In this document: positions 1 to 5,495 of the stretch, piece after piece
How the letters are laid out: each line of letters starts with the position of its first letter
Position numbering within the stretch: the stretch's first letter is position 1
Notes under the pieces: generated by a model
What the model saw: the letters and a program-made list of their open reading frames with translations, nothing else
What the model was told of the DNA's origin: nothing
Databases searched by the model: none
Source of the DNA: Aphodosoma sp045658305
GTDB taxonomy: Bacteria > Bacteroidota > Bacteroidia > Bacteroidales > Paludibacteraceae
Length of the DNA stretch: 5,709 bases
Direction: 5' to 3'
Assembly (NCBI GenBank): GCA_045658305.1
Contig: JAZOUT010000141.1
Span: 1-5,709, forward strand
Made by a program: the position numbers and the translations under genes

Positions 1-280
1 CAAACCACTCGCCTTCGGGGTTGTGAATACCCATACGACGAAGCACACGATGCACCTCGTGGTCGGTGAACGATGTGCCGTCACCACGCATCGCTGGCTC
101 TTCCAATACGATGCGGTAGGGTGATGCCCCAGGGCGCAAGGTCGGGTACTGCTGTGCTACACGCTTTTGAACATTTACGGCTGTGTAGCCTACTTTCAGT
201 AGCCCAGGATATGCTTTATCCTCGTAGGCATAAATCATCGGGTTCGCCTCTGGTCGGCGTGGAAAGAAGGTGTTTGGCAT
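1..280 (-). CDS. GIY-YIG-domain protein, probable restriction helicase subunit (N-terminal 93 residues, partial)
   Basis: The frame is open from the ATG at 280-278 to the window edge, so only the N-terminus is visible. Residues 16-19 (IYAY) and 29-33 (KVGYT) fit the paired GIY and YIG strands of a T5orf172-like GIY-YIG nuclease fold. An Arg in KRV follows near residue 40, then an EVH segment (DHEVHRVL) and EGEWF near the visible end, both typical of this fold. In Bacteroidota this N-terminus commonly precedes a DEAD/DEAH helicase annotated as a restriction-enzyme R subunit; that downstream part lies outside the window, so the helicase call is inference. The start follows the RloB stop by 3 bases (TAG CCT ATG), pointing to co-transcription and coupled translation. 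GC is about 55-57%, much higher than the RloB gene beside it (28% in a 60-base sample). The role would be to cleave unmodified foreign DNA in partnership with the methylases at 2389-4567. It could instead be a stand-alone GIY-YIG protein. Confidence 0.75.
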   Translation of the reverse strand, partial: MPNTFFPRRPEANPMIYAYEDKAYPGLLKVGYTAVNVQKRVAQQYPTLRPGASPYRIVLEEPAMRGDGTSFTDHEVHRVLRRMGIHNPEGEWF

Positions 281-283
281 AGG

Positions 284-1006
284 CTATTGCATATTGATTT
301 TTTCCATTACGGTTGCAATCAATTTCTCATCTTTGTTTAATAACTGTTTCACAAGTTTATATACAGTTGTGCAAGGATTGTGTTTTGCATAACGAGCGTC
401 AGTGAAAATTTGGTTTTGTCGTTCTGCATTTTGAATAGCTTGTTCCATATCGCCGTATGTGGTCATAATTTCAAAATTACGCTCACAGTTTTTCTTGTAT
501 TTGTATGGTGTTTTTCCTTTCCATTTTCTCGAATTGTTTACCGCTTTGGAGATTGCTGCTTTATATTCATCTCTGCTCATCGCTGTAATTCTATTTTGAA
601 AATGGTATAAATACCACAATTCAAATGCCTCGTTGCTCCAAGCGGCATTGACACCATTAGCTTCCGCTTTTGCAATAGCAGAATTAAAATTGTTATCAGG
701 GAAGCCATCCTTGTCAAATACTGCCCACACGCTATCGTATCCGTCTTTATTAGATTGGGATTCTTTTAATTCAATAGCCTTGTTTACAACAGCCATTGTG
801 TTCATACCTGTTCCATCACATTTTACTTCGTAAACAAAATAATCATTATTCTTAACAGTAAAGTGTTCGAAGTAGTTTGGTTCTGTTTTCTCGCCTTCTG
901 TAACAATTAAAATCCGACACGACATTTGCTTTATTCGTGTTCGCTTCTGCTCTTTACGCTTTTGTTTTTTAAGGACTGAATTATCTATTTTGATTCTATT
1001 CGCCAT
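284..1006 (-). CDS. rloB: RloB/AbiLii family TOPRIM-like protein
   Basis: A complete 240-residue protein, the usual length for RloB. The N-terminus is very basic (KKQKRKEQKRTRIKQ, residues 13-27). A strand and glutamate motif follow, ILIVTEGEKTEPNYF at 32-46, then an acidic pair in AVFDKDGF at 95-102. Together these are the Glu and DxD signature of a TOPRIM-like nuclease core. Further family marks are SNEAFELWYLYHF (124-136) and the C-terminal HNPCTTVYKLVKQL (209-222). RloB was named as an ORF linked to type I restriction loci in Campylobacter, and the same protein is AbiLii of the AbiL abortive-infection pair. The probable role is the nuclease effector held or triggered by the ATPase encoded just upstream, whose stop is 3 bases before this ATG (TAG ACT ATG). 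The gene is strikingly AT-rich compared with the GIY-YIG gene that follows it 3 bases later. The family call is firm; nuclease activity and its target (DNA or RNA) are inferred. Confidence 0.9.
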   Translation of the reverse strand: MANRIKIDNSVLKKQKRKEQKRTRIKQMSCRILIVTEGEKTEPNYFEHFTVKNNDYFVYEVKCDGTGMNTMAVVNKAIELKESQSNKDGYDSVWAVFDKDGFPDNNFNSAIAKAEANGVNAAWSNEAFELWYLYHFQNRITAMSRDEYKAAISKAVNNSRKWKGKTPYKYKKNCERNFEIMTTYGDMEQAIQNAERQNQIFTDARYAKHNPCTTVYKLVKQLLNKDEKLIATVMEKINMQ

Positions 1007-1009
1007 AGT

Positions 1010-2284
1010 CTAATCGTTTAGAATGAACGGAACTGCACCATATCTTCCTGCAATGTAATTTCTCTCGTAATTTGAATCATTGCGTGGTTTACTACCATCA
1101 GGTAACTCGATGTCCATCATATTATACAAATCTGTTTGCTCCATTTTATCCTTCTCTGTAAACCAAATTTGGTCTCTTCGCAGAAGTTTAGCTGATAACA
1201 AATGAGTGTCGTGGGTTGAGAAAATCAACTGTGCATTATATGGATTCGTTTTAGGGTTATTGAATAAATCAACAATGTGTTTGGAAATTAGAGGATGCAT
1301 TTTTGCGTCTAACTCATCAATCCACAGTACTTTGCCATTTGCCAAGGTGTCAAAAATAGGACCTGATAACTCAATGAGTTTTTTTGTGCCTTCTGACTCC
1401 TCCTCAATATCAAAAATTGTATATCCAGCAATCTTGCCTTTTCTGTCATATACATTATGCTTACCAAAAAGCAGAATCTTTTTCTTTCCACGAAATTGAT
1501 TTACGATGCTTTCTTTAAGTTCGGAAGGCATATCTTGTGGCAAATCAGACTCATCAAAATCCTCTTCTTTGGTTTCAATAGAATCGAATCCCAACTGAAC
1601 CCTATCAAAAAATTTTACGGCATTATCATAACCCTCGCTGTGCGTATGCAGCATTACTCTAGAATATGTTGAATATCCTCTACTTTCAATACCTGAAATT
1701 GCATTCATAGATTGAAACTTCGCAATAATACTTTTCGAAATTTTTCCGCCTAATTGTGCGCATAGCGACAAGAACAACCTATTATCATCTGTATTCTCTT
1801 CTTTTCCTACACCTTCGAGAAATACCTTTTCATTGACTCCAATGCCTTCTTCTGTACGAATAAATAAATACTTTTCTCTCTTACCACCGATTTTGGAAGA
1901 ATATAGCCATTCCCCTAGAATCCTCGACTCATTATATTCGAATCCATATCGATAAGTTGTATTATCCAAAATGAAAACCGCTTCAAAAAAAGTAGGGTTA
2001 TTTTTGACTGTTGTTAGTCTAAAAGGGTCAAAACGGAGTTTCTCGCCAGGATTTAATCTTACCGACTCAACAACTTGATAAATCATTGTTAAAAACGCCC
2101 TAATAACATTTGACTTTCCACTTGAATTTGCACCATACAAAGCTGCGACCTTTAGCACCTTGGCATTTTTGTTGATTTGGAAAACATTGTTTTTAGGTTC
2201 ATCGGCAATTCCCTGAGCCCTTAACGAAAGTGTGCATTTGTGGTTAATTGACCTAAAGTTTGCACAAGTAAATTCTAGTAACAT
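1010..2284 (-). CDS. AbiLi/RloA-like AAA (ABC/OLD-type) ATPase
   Basis: A 424-residue protein from the chosen start (MLLEFTCANFRSI). The frame is open for 18 more codons upstream (to 2338), but that longer start would lie upstream of the promoter at 2322-2353. The shorter start also gives the usual N-terminus of this family, a strand followed by NFRSI. From the chosen start: Walker A GANSSGKS at about 51-58; ABC-like signature SEGTKK near 297-302; Walker B VLWIDELD at 319-326, followed by the D-loop region AKMHP; and the switch histidine in STHDTHL at 356-362. The tail NYIAGRYGAVPFI is typical of AbiLi/OLD-like ATPases that lack a fused nuclease domain. The nuclease partner is encoded immediately downstream as RloB. 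In this ATPase-plus-effector family the ATPase is thought to sense infection and control the effector. It has its own promoter and sits between a methylase and a probable restriction helicase, so it may also monitor the restriction system (inference). Confidence 0.9.
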   Translation of the reverse strand: MLLEFTCANFRSINHKCTLSLRAQGIADEPKNNVFQINKNAKVLKVAALYGANSSGKSNVIRAFLTMIYQVVESVRLNPGEKLRFDPFRLTTVKNNPTFFEAVFILDNTTYRYGFEYNESRILGEWLYSSKIGGKREKYLFIRTEEGIGVNEKVFLEGVGKEENTDDNRLFLSLCAQLGGKISKSIIAKFQSMNAISGIESRGYSTYSRVMLHTHSEGYDNAVKFFDRVQLGFDSIETKEEDFDESDLPQDMPSELKESIVNQFRGKKKILLFGKHNVYDRKGKIAGYTIFDIEEESEGTKKLIELSGPIFDTLANGKVLWIDELDAKMHPLISKHIVDLFNNPKTNPYNAQLIFSTHDTHLLSAKLLRRDQIWFTEKDKMEQTDLYNMMDIELPDGSKPRNDSNYERNYIAGRYGAVPFILND

Positions 2285-2321
2285 TGTGGTTGCAATTTGA
2301 GTAAAACACCAATAAGTAATA

Positions 2322-2353
2322 CAAATATAGTGCAACAAAGGTAAAAATGCAAA
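2322..2353 (-). promoter_or_regulatory. Bacteroidota-type promoter for the AbiLi-RloB cassette
   Basis: On the minus strand, TTTG (2353-2350), a 20-base spacer and TATATTTG (2329-2322) match the -33/-7 pattern exactly. Transcription would begin near 2315, leaving a leader of about 30 bases before the ATG at 2284. This supports the short AbiLi start and implies the cassette can be expressed without the methylase operon promoter. Confidence 0.65.
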
Positions 2354-2358
2354 TAAAT

Positions 2359-2375
2359 TTGAGATTATTTCTCAA
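2359..2375 (-). terminator. Weak hairpin after the methylase gene
   Basis: A perfect 6-base inverted repeat (TTGAGA, 5-base loop, TCTCAA) lies 13 bases past the methylase stop. On the minus strand it is followed by an AT-rich run (ATTTATTTG), not a clean U tract. The stem is AT-rich, so it would at most partly separate the methylase transcript from the AbiL cassette. It overlaps no gene and sits just upstream of the cassette promoter. Confidence 0.3.
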
Positions 2376-2388
2376 TTCTCGCTCAAAA

Positions 2389-3909
2389 TCACTCCATTGG
2401 TCGTATTATGGATTCGATAAATTTTACTTCTTCATCAGTTAGCCCGTATCTGGTGTATAATTTTTCATCAGTCCATTCCTCGGTATAATCTAACCACGGA
2501 ACAAACCTAAAATTACTTATTGATATATTCATTCCGACGAGAGTTTGTAAGATTAAGAAGCGGACAAATTTTGTTCTTAAATAGCCATACAGATTGGTAG
2601 CCTCTATCTCGGAATTAGTCGGGCATAATACCAGATATGATTGAGTGCATATTTGGTTTGGAGTAAGAATTTCCATTCGGCTCAATACTCTATACATTCC
2701 ATTTCTATCTGGATTACCAGCGTGTTCGCAAGACAGTTTAGATATTAAGGTTTTGTATTTAGCAATGCTATCTCGCCCTTTGGGAATTTCATCAGGTTCA
2801 ATATACATCCATCCCTTACTGCTTAAAACCTCGCAATCATTATCATTGGTTCGTACTGTGTTACCGACAAATGTAGATAGGAGACCGTAAGGGGTTTGAG
2901 GGCTACACCCACCCTCGCTTGATAGCATCTTTTCTTTTTGTGATAATATCTTGTGGATTATACTGACGGCTTCATTTCTACGCAAGAATACATCAAACTC
3001 GTTAAGATTACGAATAGCCTTACTTGGGATGCCATTGGTTATGTTCACGAAATTACAATCGCCATTATAAGCAGAATCCCAAAGAAAATAACATACTCCG
3101 CCGTTCAAATCTACGCCAGGGAAGCACTCTTTTGAATCAGTGTAATCAACGATGTTGCTAATTCGCCTATCTGAAAGCATACTTTTTCTGAAATCATCCA
3201 ATCCTACACCGCCAGCAAACCATCGAGACGGAATAATCATTGTTAAATAGTGGGGTTTAAGTTTCTTCGCTTGCTCAACAAACTTATGGTATTGAGGTAT
3301 TGCTCCCAAACCTTTGCCACTTTCATTAACTTGCAACTGATACGGTGGGTTGCCTATAATAACATCAAATTTCATATTGGGATATAGTTTCTTTGGGTTA
3401 TCGGTATGGATAAATCGGTAGGCGTGAGACTCCAACTCTCCGCCTCGGTCATAGACCTCCTGGCTTGCGCCGCAATAGATACAACGCCCGTTCTGCCAGG
3501 TGTGGGCGGTAGGCTCGTAGCGGATATTGCCCTGCTCATCATCAAAGGCGGTGCAGACCGAGTAGCGACCGTTGGCATACTTCGAGCAATAGACCGAGCG
3601 ACGAGACATTAGGGCGGTCAGTTCGGTAATCGCCAGACCATAAAGTTGTTTGCCGAAGATGTGGTCGGCTCGTTGTTGTAGGTCGGGTATCTGCTCCTTC
3701 AAGCCCTCCATCAGTCGTTTGGCAATTTCACGCAGAAATACGCCCGTTTTGCTCACGGGGTCGAGAAAGCGAGCATCGGGGTTGCTCCACAAATCGGCGG
3801 GGAGCATATCGAGCATTTTGTTTACGACCGCAGGGGGTGTAAAAACCTCGTCGTTGCTCAAATTGGCAAGGCAGGTCAGCACATCGGGGTTATAGTTTTG
3901 CGTTCTCAT
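2389..3909 (-). CDS. Eco57I-like adenine-N6 DNA methyltransferase, catalytic and target-recognition subunit
   Basis: A 506-residue protein. It has an EVFTPP motif (21-26, motif X region), a degenerate SAM motif I FLDPVSKTGVFL (48-59), the catalytic motif IV NPPY (187-190) preceded by FDVIIG, and a long C-terminal region likely to recognise the DNA site, ending in an aromatic-rich segment (FVPWLDYTEEWT, 469-480). NPPY marks transfer of a methyl group to the N6 of adenine. Motif I has KTG where GxG is normal, and the motif II acid is absent (LYGLAI, 90-94), so SAM binding may depend on the 225-residue partner encoded upstream. H136, C143 and C146 with nearby H162 and H168 could form a small zinc site. 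The ATG lies inside the end of the upstream gene (20-base overlap, different frame), so translation is probably coupled. GC drops abruptly near residue 164. The family is clear; the actual site specificity cannot be read. Confidence 0.88.
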   Translation of the reverse strand: MRTQNYNPDVLTCLANLSNDEVFTPPAVVNKMLDMLPADLWSNPDARFLDPVSKTGVFLREIAKRLMEGLKEQIPDLQQRADHIFGKQLYGLAITELTALMSRRSVYCSKYANGRYSVCTAFDDEQGNIRYEPTAHTWQNGRCIYCGASQEVYDRGGELESHAYRFIHTDNPKKLYPNMKFDVIIGNPPYQLQVNESGKGLGAIPQYHKFVEQAKKLKPHYLTMIIPSRWFAGGVGLDDFRKSMLSDRRISNIVDYTDSKECFPGVDLNGGVCYFLWDSAYNGDCNFVNITNGIPSKAIRNLNEFDVFLRRNEAVSIIHKILSQKEKMLSSEGGCSPQTPYGLLSTFVGNTVRTNDNDCEVLSSKGWMYIEPDEIPKGRDSIAKYKTLISKLSCEHAGNPDRNGMYRVLSRMEILTPNQICTQSYLVLCPTNSEIEATNLYGYLRTKFVRFLILQTLVGMNISISNFRFVPWLDYTEEWTDEKLYTRYGLTDEEVKFIESIIRPME

Positions 3910-4567
3910 CGGCTCCGAGTTTTAGGAAGTGGATTAGCGGGAAGTCGGCAACGGGCTTGGGGATAAATGCCTGGTCACCGAGGTCGGAAAAGAGGTTGAG
4001 ACCATCCATCGGTGTGTTTTGGAGTAGGTTTGCCATCGTGTAGTCTCGGCGCTTGAACATTCCGTTACCAGTGTCCGACCACTCGGCAAAGACGATAGGC
4101 GTTTTGCTATCGTCGGGGAGTTCGAGGGTCAGAGCATCGCCCCAAAGGATGTTGAGCGATAGGATATAACGCACCGCACGGCAGCACTCCTCTTTTGTGG
4201 TCTTGGGGAAGTGTGTCGAATATTCGGTCTGGAAAATTTCGTAAAGATTATCTCGGCACAAAGCCACATTGTCGGCGAGAATATCAATGCCGTAGAGACT
4301 GCTTACGGCGAGCGTAGCATAACGCTCCCACTCGTTCTGCGCCTTGCGGTAACGGGCGGAAACGATGGCGAGTTTACGGCGCAGTATCTCAATAAGAAAT
4401 GCACCCTGACCGCAAGCGGGTTCAAGGAAGCGGGATTCGATGCGCTCGGTCTCCTGCTTCACCAGGTCGCACATCGCCTTCACCTCCCTCTCGGCGGTAA
4501 ATACCTCGCCGTGGTCGGCTACACGCTGGCGTGAGACTATTTGTGATGTTTGGGATTTGGTCGGCAT
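3890..4567 (-). CDS. SAM-binding methyltransferase-like protein without NPPY (probable methylase partner subunit)
   Basis: A 225-residue protein with a Rossmann-type methylase N-terminus: GEVFT (20-24, motif X), an intact motif I FLEPACGQGAF (47-57), a motif II acid in YGIDILADNV (92-101), and LNILWGDAL (138-146). The strand expected to end in NPPY instead reads IVFAEWS (158-164), and no NPPY occurs anywhere. It should therefore bind SAM but not methylate alone. Motif order and spacing match the start of the 506-residue methylase downstream, so the two look like diverged copies with complementary losses. The genes overlap by 20 bases, as expected for subunits of one complex. The proposed role is the SAM-binding or structural half of a restriction-system methylase; a stand-alone methylase of another class is the alternative. 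GC is about 52% in a 60-base sample. No strong Shine-Dalgarno is seen before the ATG. Confidence 0.8.
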   Translation of the reverse strand: MPTKSQTSQIVSRQRVADHGEVFTAEREVKAMCDLVKQETERIESRFLEPACGQGAFLIEILRRKLAIVSARYRKAQNEWERYATLAVSSLYGIDILADNVALCRDNLYEIFQTEYSTHFPKTTKEECCRAVRYILSLNILWGDALTLELPDDSKTPIVFAEWSDTGNGMFKRRDYTMANLLQNTPMDGLNLFSDLGDQAFIPKPVADFPLIHFLKLGADENAKL

Positions 4568-4598
4568 AGGCTTCGGTTAGTAGTCTGAACTTGAAGCC

Positions 4599-4748
4599 TT
4601 ACCAGAGAGCAAAAAGAAAGGGCGTGAAACCGTCCGATAACTGCTCATCTAATTCTGCGGGCTCGGCAAAGCCTTGTACATAGATAAGCACGAACGGTTC
4701 ACGCCCAGGTAGGCGTGAACCTTCGCCACTTACTCTCGTGTACTCCAT
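4599..4748 (-). CDS. Possible 49-residue small protein or leader peptide upstream of the methylase genes
   Basis: A short ORF from the ATG at 4748-4746 to a TAA at 4601-4599, ending 31 bases before the 225-residue methylase-like gene on the same strand. The product begins MEYTRVSGEG and ends FTPFLFALW, has no membrane segment or recognised domain, and belongs to no family I know. In favour of a real gene: it fits between promoter-like sequence and the operon, its base composition is gene-like, and its frame is the only substantial one in this gap. Against: it is short, lacks a clear ribosome-binding site, and coincides almost exactly with a set of alternative hairpins, so it may be a regulatory leader ORF or chance. 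Confidence 0.4.
   Translation of the reverse strand: MEYTRVSGEGSRLPGREPFVLIYVQGFAEPAELDEQLSDGFTPFLFALW
4611..4706 (-). terminator. Candidate conditional terminator upstream of the methylase operon
   Basis: On the minus strand, the segment 4706-4691 (begins GGGCGTGAACCGT) pairs with 4636-4620 (contains ACGGTTTCACGCCC). The stem is about 16 bp with one bulged T and one G-T wobble, enclosing a loop of 54 bases. The stem is followed directly by TTTCTTTTT (4619-4611). A GC-rich stem with a T run is the form of an intrinsic terminator, although the loop is long and the T run is broken by a C. Its first arm is shared with the hairpin at 4696-4721, so an attenuation switch is possible. Confidence 0.45.
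4696..4721 (-). promoter_or_regulatory. Perfect 10-bp hairpin, candidate antiterminator arm in the methylase leader
   Basis: GGTTCACGCC (4696-4705 on the + strand), a 6-base loop, then GGCGTGAACC (4712-4721) form a perfect 10-bp inverted repeat. The left arm (4696-4705) is also half of the long stem that pairs with 4620-4636, so the two structures exclude each other. Transcribed leftward, this hairpin forms first. It could equally be a DNA operator for a dimeric regulator. Confidence 0.5.
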
Positions 4749-4910
4749 AAATTTTGCCGATTTGCAGAATCGAGAATAAGAGCTAAAAGCTCAATTATAT
4801 AATTATATGTATGTTAAATCTTTATATCTGTTTCTTAATCAGTGTTTTTGTTGTTTCGTGTATCAAAGATACAAATAAAATTCTATCGGTGGTGCGATGT
4901 ATGCAAAAAA
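4749..4910 (-). promoter_or_regulatory. AT-rich intergenic region with a possible methylase-operon promoter and small hairpins
   Basis: No gene is evident in these 162 bases. On the minus strand, TATCTTTG (4871-4864) matches the -7 consensus, but no TTG or TTTG lies at the expected distance, so the promoter is weakly supported; it would give a leader of about 110 bases before 4748. Two short perfect inverted repeats follow: 4780-4792 (5-bp stem, 3-base loop) and 4758-4772 (5-bp stem, 5-base loop). An 8-base tandem repeat AATTATAT occurs twice at 4793-4808. Confidence 0.35.
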
Positions 4911-5153
4911 TTATTCGCCACCGTTTTCTGACGCCGCCTTCGGAGCGGTCAGCAAAGTACCCTTGCGGATTGTGCAATACTTGTTGCGATAGGGTTTGTC
5001 GGGAGCGATGCCGATGTTGGCGAGGCTCTTGTAAGTGATGCCGATTTGCTCCTTGCCGAAGTGGTCACACAATGCCTTGATACTGCCGAAGTAGTGGTGT
5101 TCTGCACCGAGTTCGAGGTGAATTACGGTGCGCTCTTGTTTGTCTGTTGCCAT
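4911..5153 (-). CDS. Small protein of unknown function (80 residues)
   Basis: An 80-residue soluble protein with a coherent fold-like sequence: a hydrophobic strand (TVIHLEL, 9-15), YFGS (21-24), a helical stretch through KALCDHFG, IGITYKSLAN (37-46), and a basic KPYRNKYCTIRKG (53-65). It resembles a small conserved hypothetical family I know from Bacteroides accessory regions (pattern YFGS, then a helix, then GITY/GISY and KPYxNKxCxIRKG), but no function is established. The helix-turn-like middle and basic tail would suit nucleic-acid binding; this is inference only. A consensus promoter lies immediately upstream, and the ATG at 5153 is about 13 bases past the expected transcript start, which supports this start. 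No membrane segment or signal peptide. It is divergent from the small gene at 5283 and points towards the methylase operon, so read-through into that operon is possible. Confidence 0.7.
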   Translation of the reverse strand: MATDKQERTVIHLELGAEHHYFGSIKALCDHFGKEQIGITYKSLANIGIAPDKPYRNKYCTIRKGTLLTAPKAASENGGE

Positions 5154-5172
5154 AGTTCTCTGATTTTAACCT

Positions 5173-5203
5173 CAAAAGTATGAAAATATGGAAAATAATC
5201 AAA
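5173..5203 (-). promoter_or_regulatory. Consensus Bacteroidota promoter for the 80-residue gene
   Basis: On the minus strand, TTTG (5203-5200), a 19-base spacer and TACTTTTG (5180-5173) match the -33/-7 consensus. The predicted transcript start is near 5166. An inverted repeat TATGGA/TCCATA (5187-5192 and 5208-5213) brackets the -33 element and may be an operator. Confidence 0.65.
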
Positions 5204-5230
5204 ATAATCCATAAAATTATTGTTAAAAAC

Positions 5231-5261
5231 TTGGATATATTAAATATATTCCATATCTTTG
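5231..5261 (+). promoter_or_regulatory. Consensus Bacteroidota promoter for the 62-residue gene
   Basis: TTG (5231-5233), a 20-base spacer and TATCTTTG (5254-5261) match the -33/-7 consensus. The spacer holds a 15-base AT-only inverted repeat (ATATATT A AATATAT, 5235-5249). The predicted start near 5268 leaves a 15-base leader containing the ribosome-binding site, and it excludes the in-frame ATG at 5259 as a usable start. Confidence 0.65.
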
Positions 5262-5270
5262 TTATCAGAA

Positions 5271-5276
5271 AAGGAG
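5271..5276 (+). promoter_or_regulatory. Strong Shine-Dalgarno AAGGAG before the 62-residue gene
   Basis: AAGGAG sits 6 bases before the ATG at 5283. This is unusually strong for a Bacteroidota gene and fixes the start at MKAILG, not the upstream ATG at 5259. Confidence 0.7.
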
Positions 5277-5282
5277 ATAACA

Positions 5283-5471
5283 ATGAAGGCAATACTTGGA
5301 CAATACTACTACGCACCGCACCGAAGAAGTTATGGTGTTTGGCAATGGGATTGGGTTTCGGAAAAGGGCGCAAGCGGCAGATTCGTTAAGGATTTCTGCA
5401 CCAAAGAGGAGGCAAGAGAGTATGTGTGGAAGATGAATGGTTGGGGTCAGCCAAAGACAAAATTGAATTAG
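5283..5471 (+). CDS. Small aromatic-rich protein of unknown function (62 residues)
   Basis: A 62-residue protein beginning MKAILGQYYYAPHRRSYG. It is rich in Tyr and Trp (YYY at 8-10; VWQWDW near 19-24) and has a C-terminal helix-like EEAREYVWKMNGW. There is no signal peptide or membrane segment. The pattern (aromatic strands, then FVKDFxTKEEAREYV) suggests a small alpha/beta domain of about 60 residues, as found in conserved hypothetical genes of Bacteroides mobile elements; no function is known to me. It has its own consensus promoter and a strong AAGGAG site. The next gene starts 24 bases after its stop on the same strand, so the two are probably co-transcribed. It diverges from the 80-residue gene at 5153. 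Confidence 0.7.
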   Translation: MKAILGQYYYAPHRRSYGVWQWDWVSEKGASGRFVKDFCTKEEAREYVWKMNGWGQPKTKLN

Positions 5472-5495
5472 AGTGTAATAGAAAATCTTACAAAT

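Noticed and set aside
73..282. Plus-strand frame of 69 residues
   Set aside because: It is antisense to the GIY-YIG reading frame, which has recognisable motifs and an appropriate start next to the RloB stop.
3372..3612. Opposing 68-residue frames on both strands within the methylase gene
   Set aside because: They arise from the GC-rich segment with few stop codons; the methylase frame continues unbroken through them.
4211..4534. Plus-strand frame of 107 residues
   Set aside because: It is the antisense shadow of the GC-rich 225-residue methylase-like gene, which carries clear family motifs on the other strand.
2389..4567. The two methylase frames as one gene broken by a frameshift
   Set aside because: Each protein begins with its own EVFT and motif I, so they are diverged copies and not consecutive parts of one domain.
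4793..4808. Tandem AATTATAT repeat as a possible repeat array or phase-variable tract
   Set aside because: Only two copies in an AT-rich intergenic stretch; too few to call a repeat array.
5065..5373. Minus-strand frame of 102 residues with a hydrophobic isoleucine-rich middle that looks like a membrane segment
   Set aside because: The hydrophobic stretch is translated AT-rich intergenic DNA containing two promoters, and the ends are antisense to the 62-residue gene and overlap the 80-residue gene in another frame.
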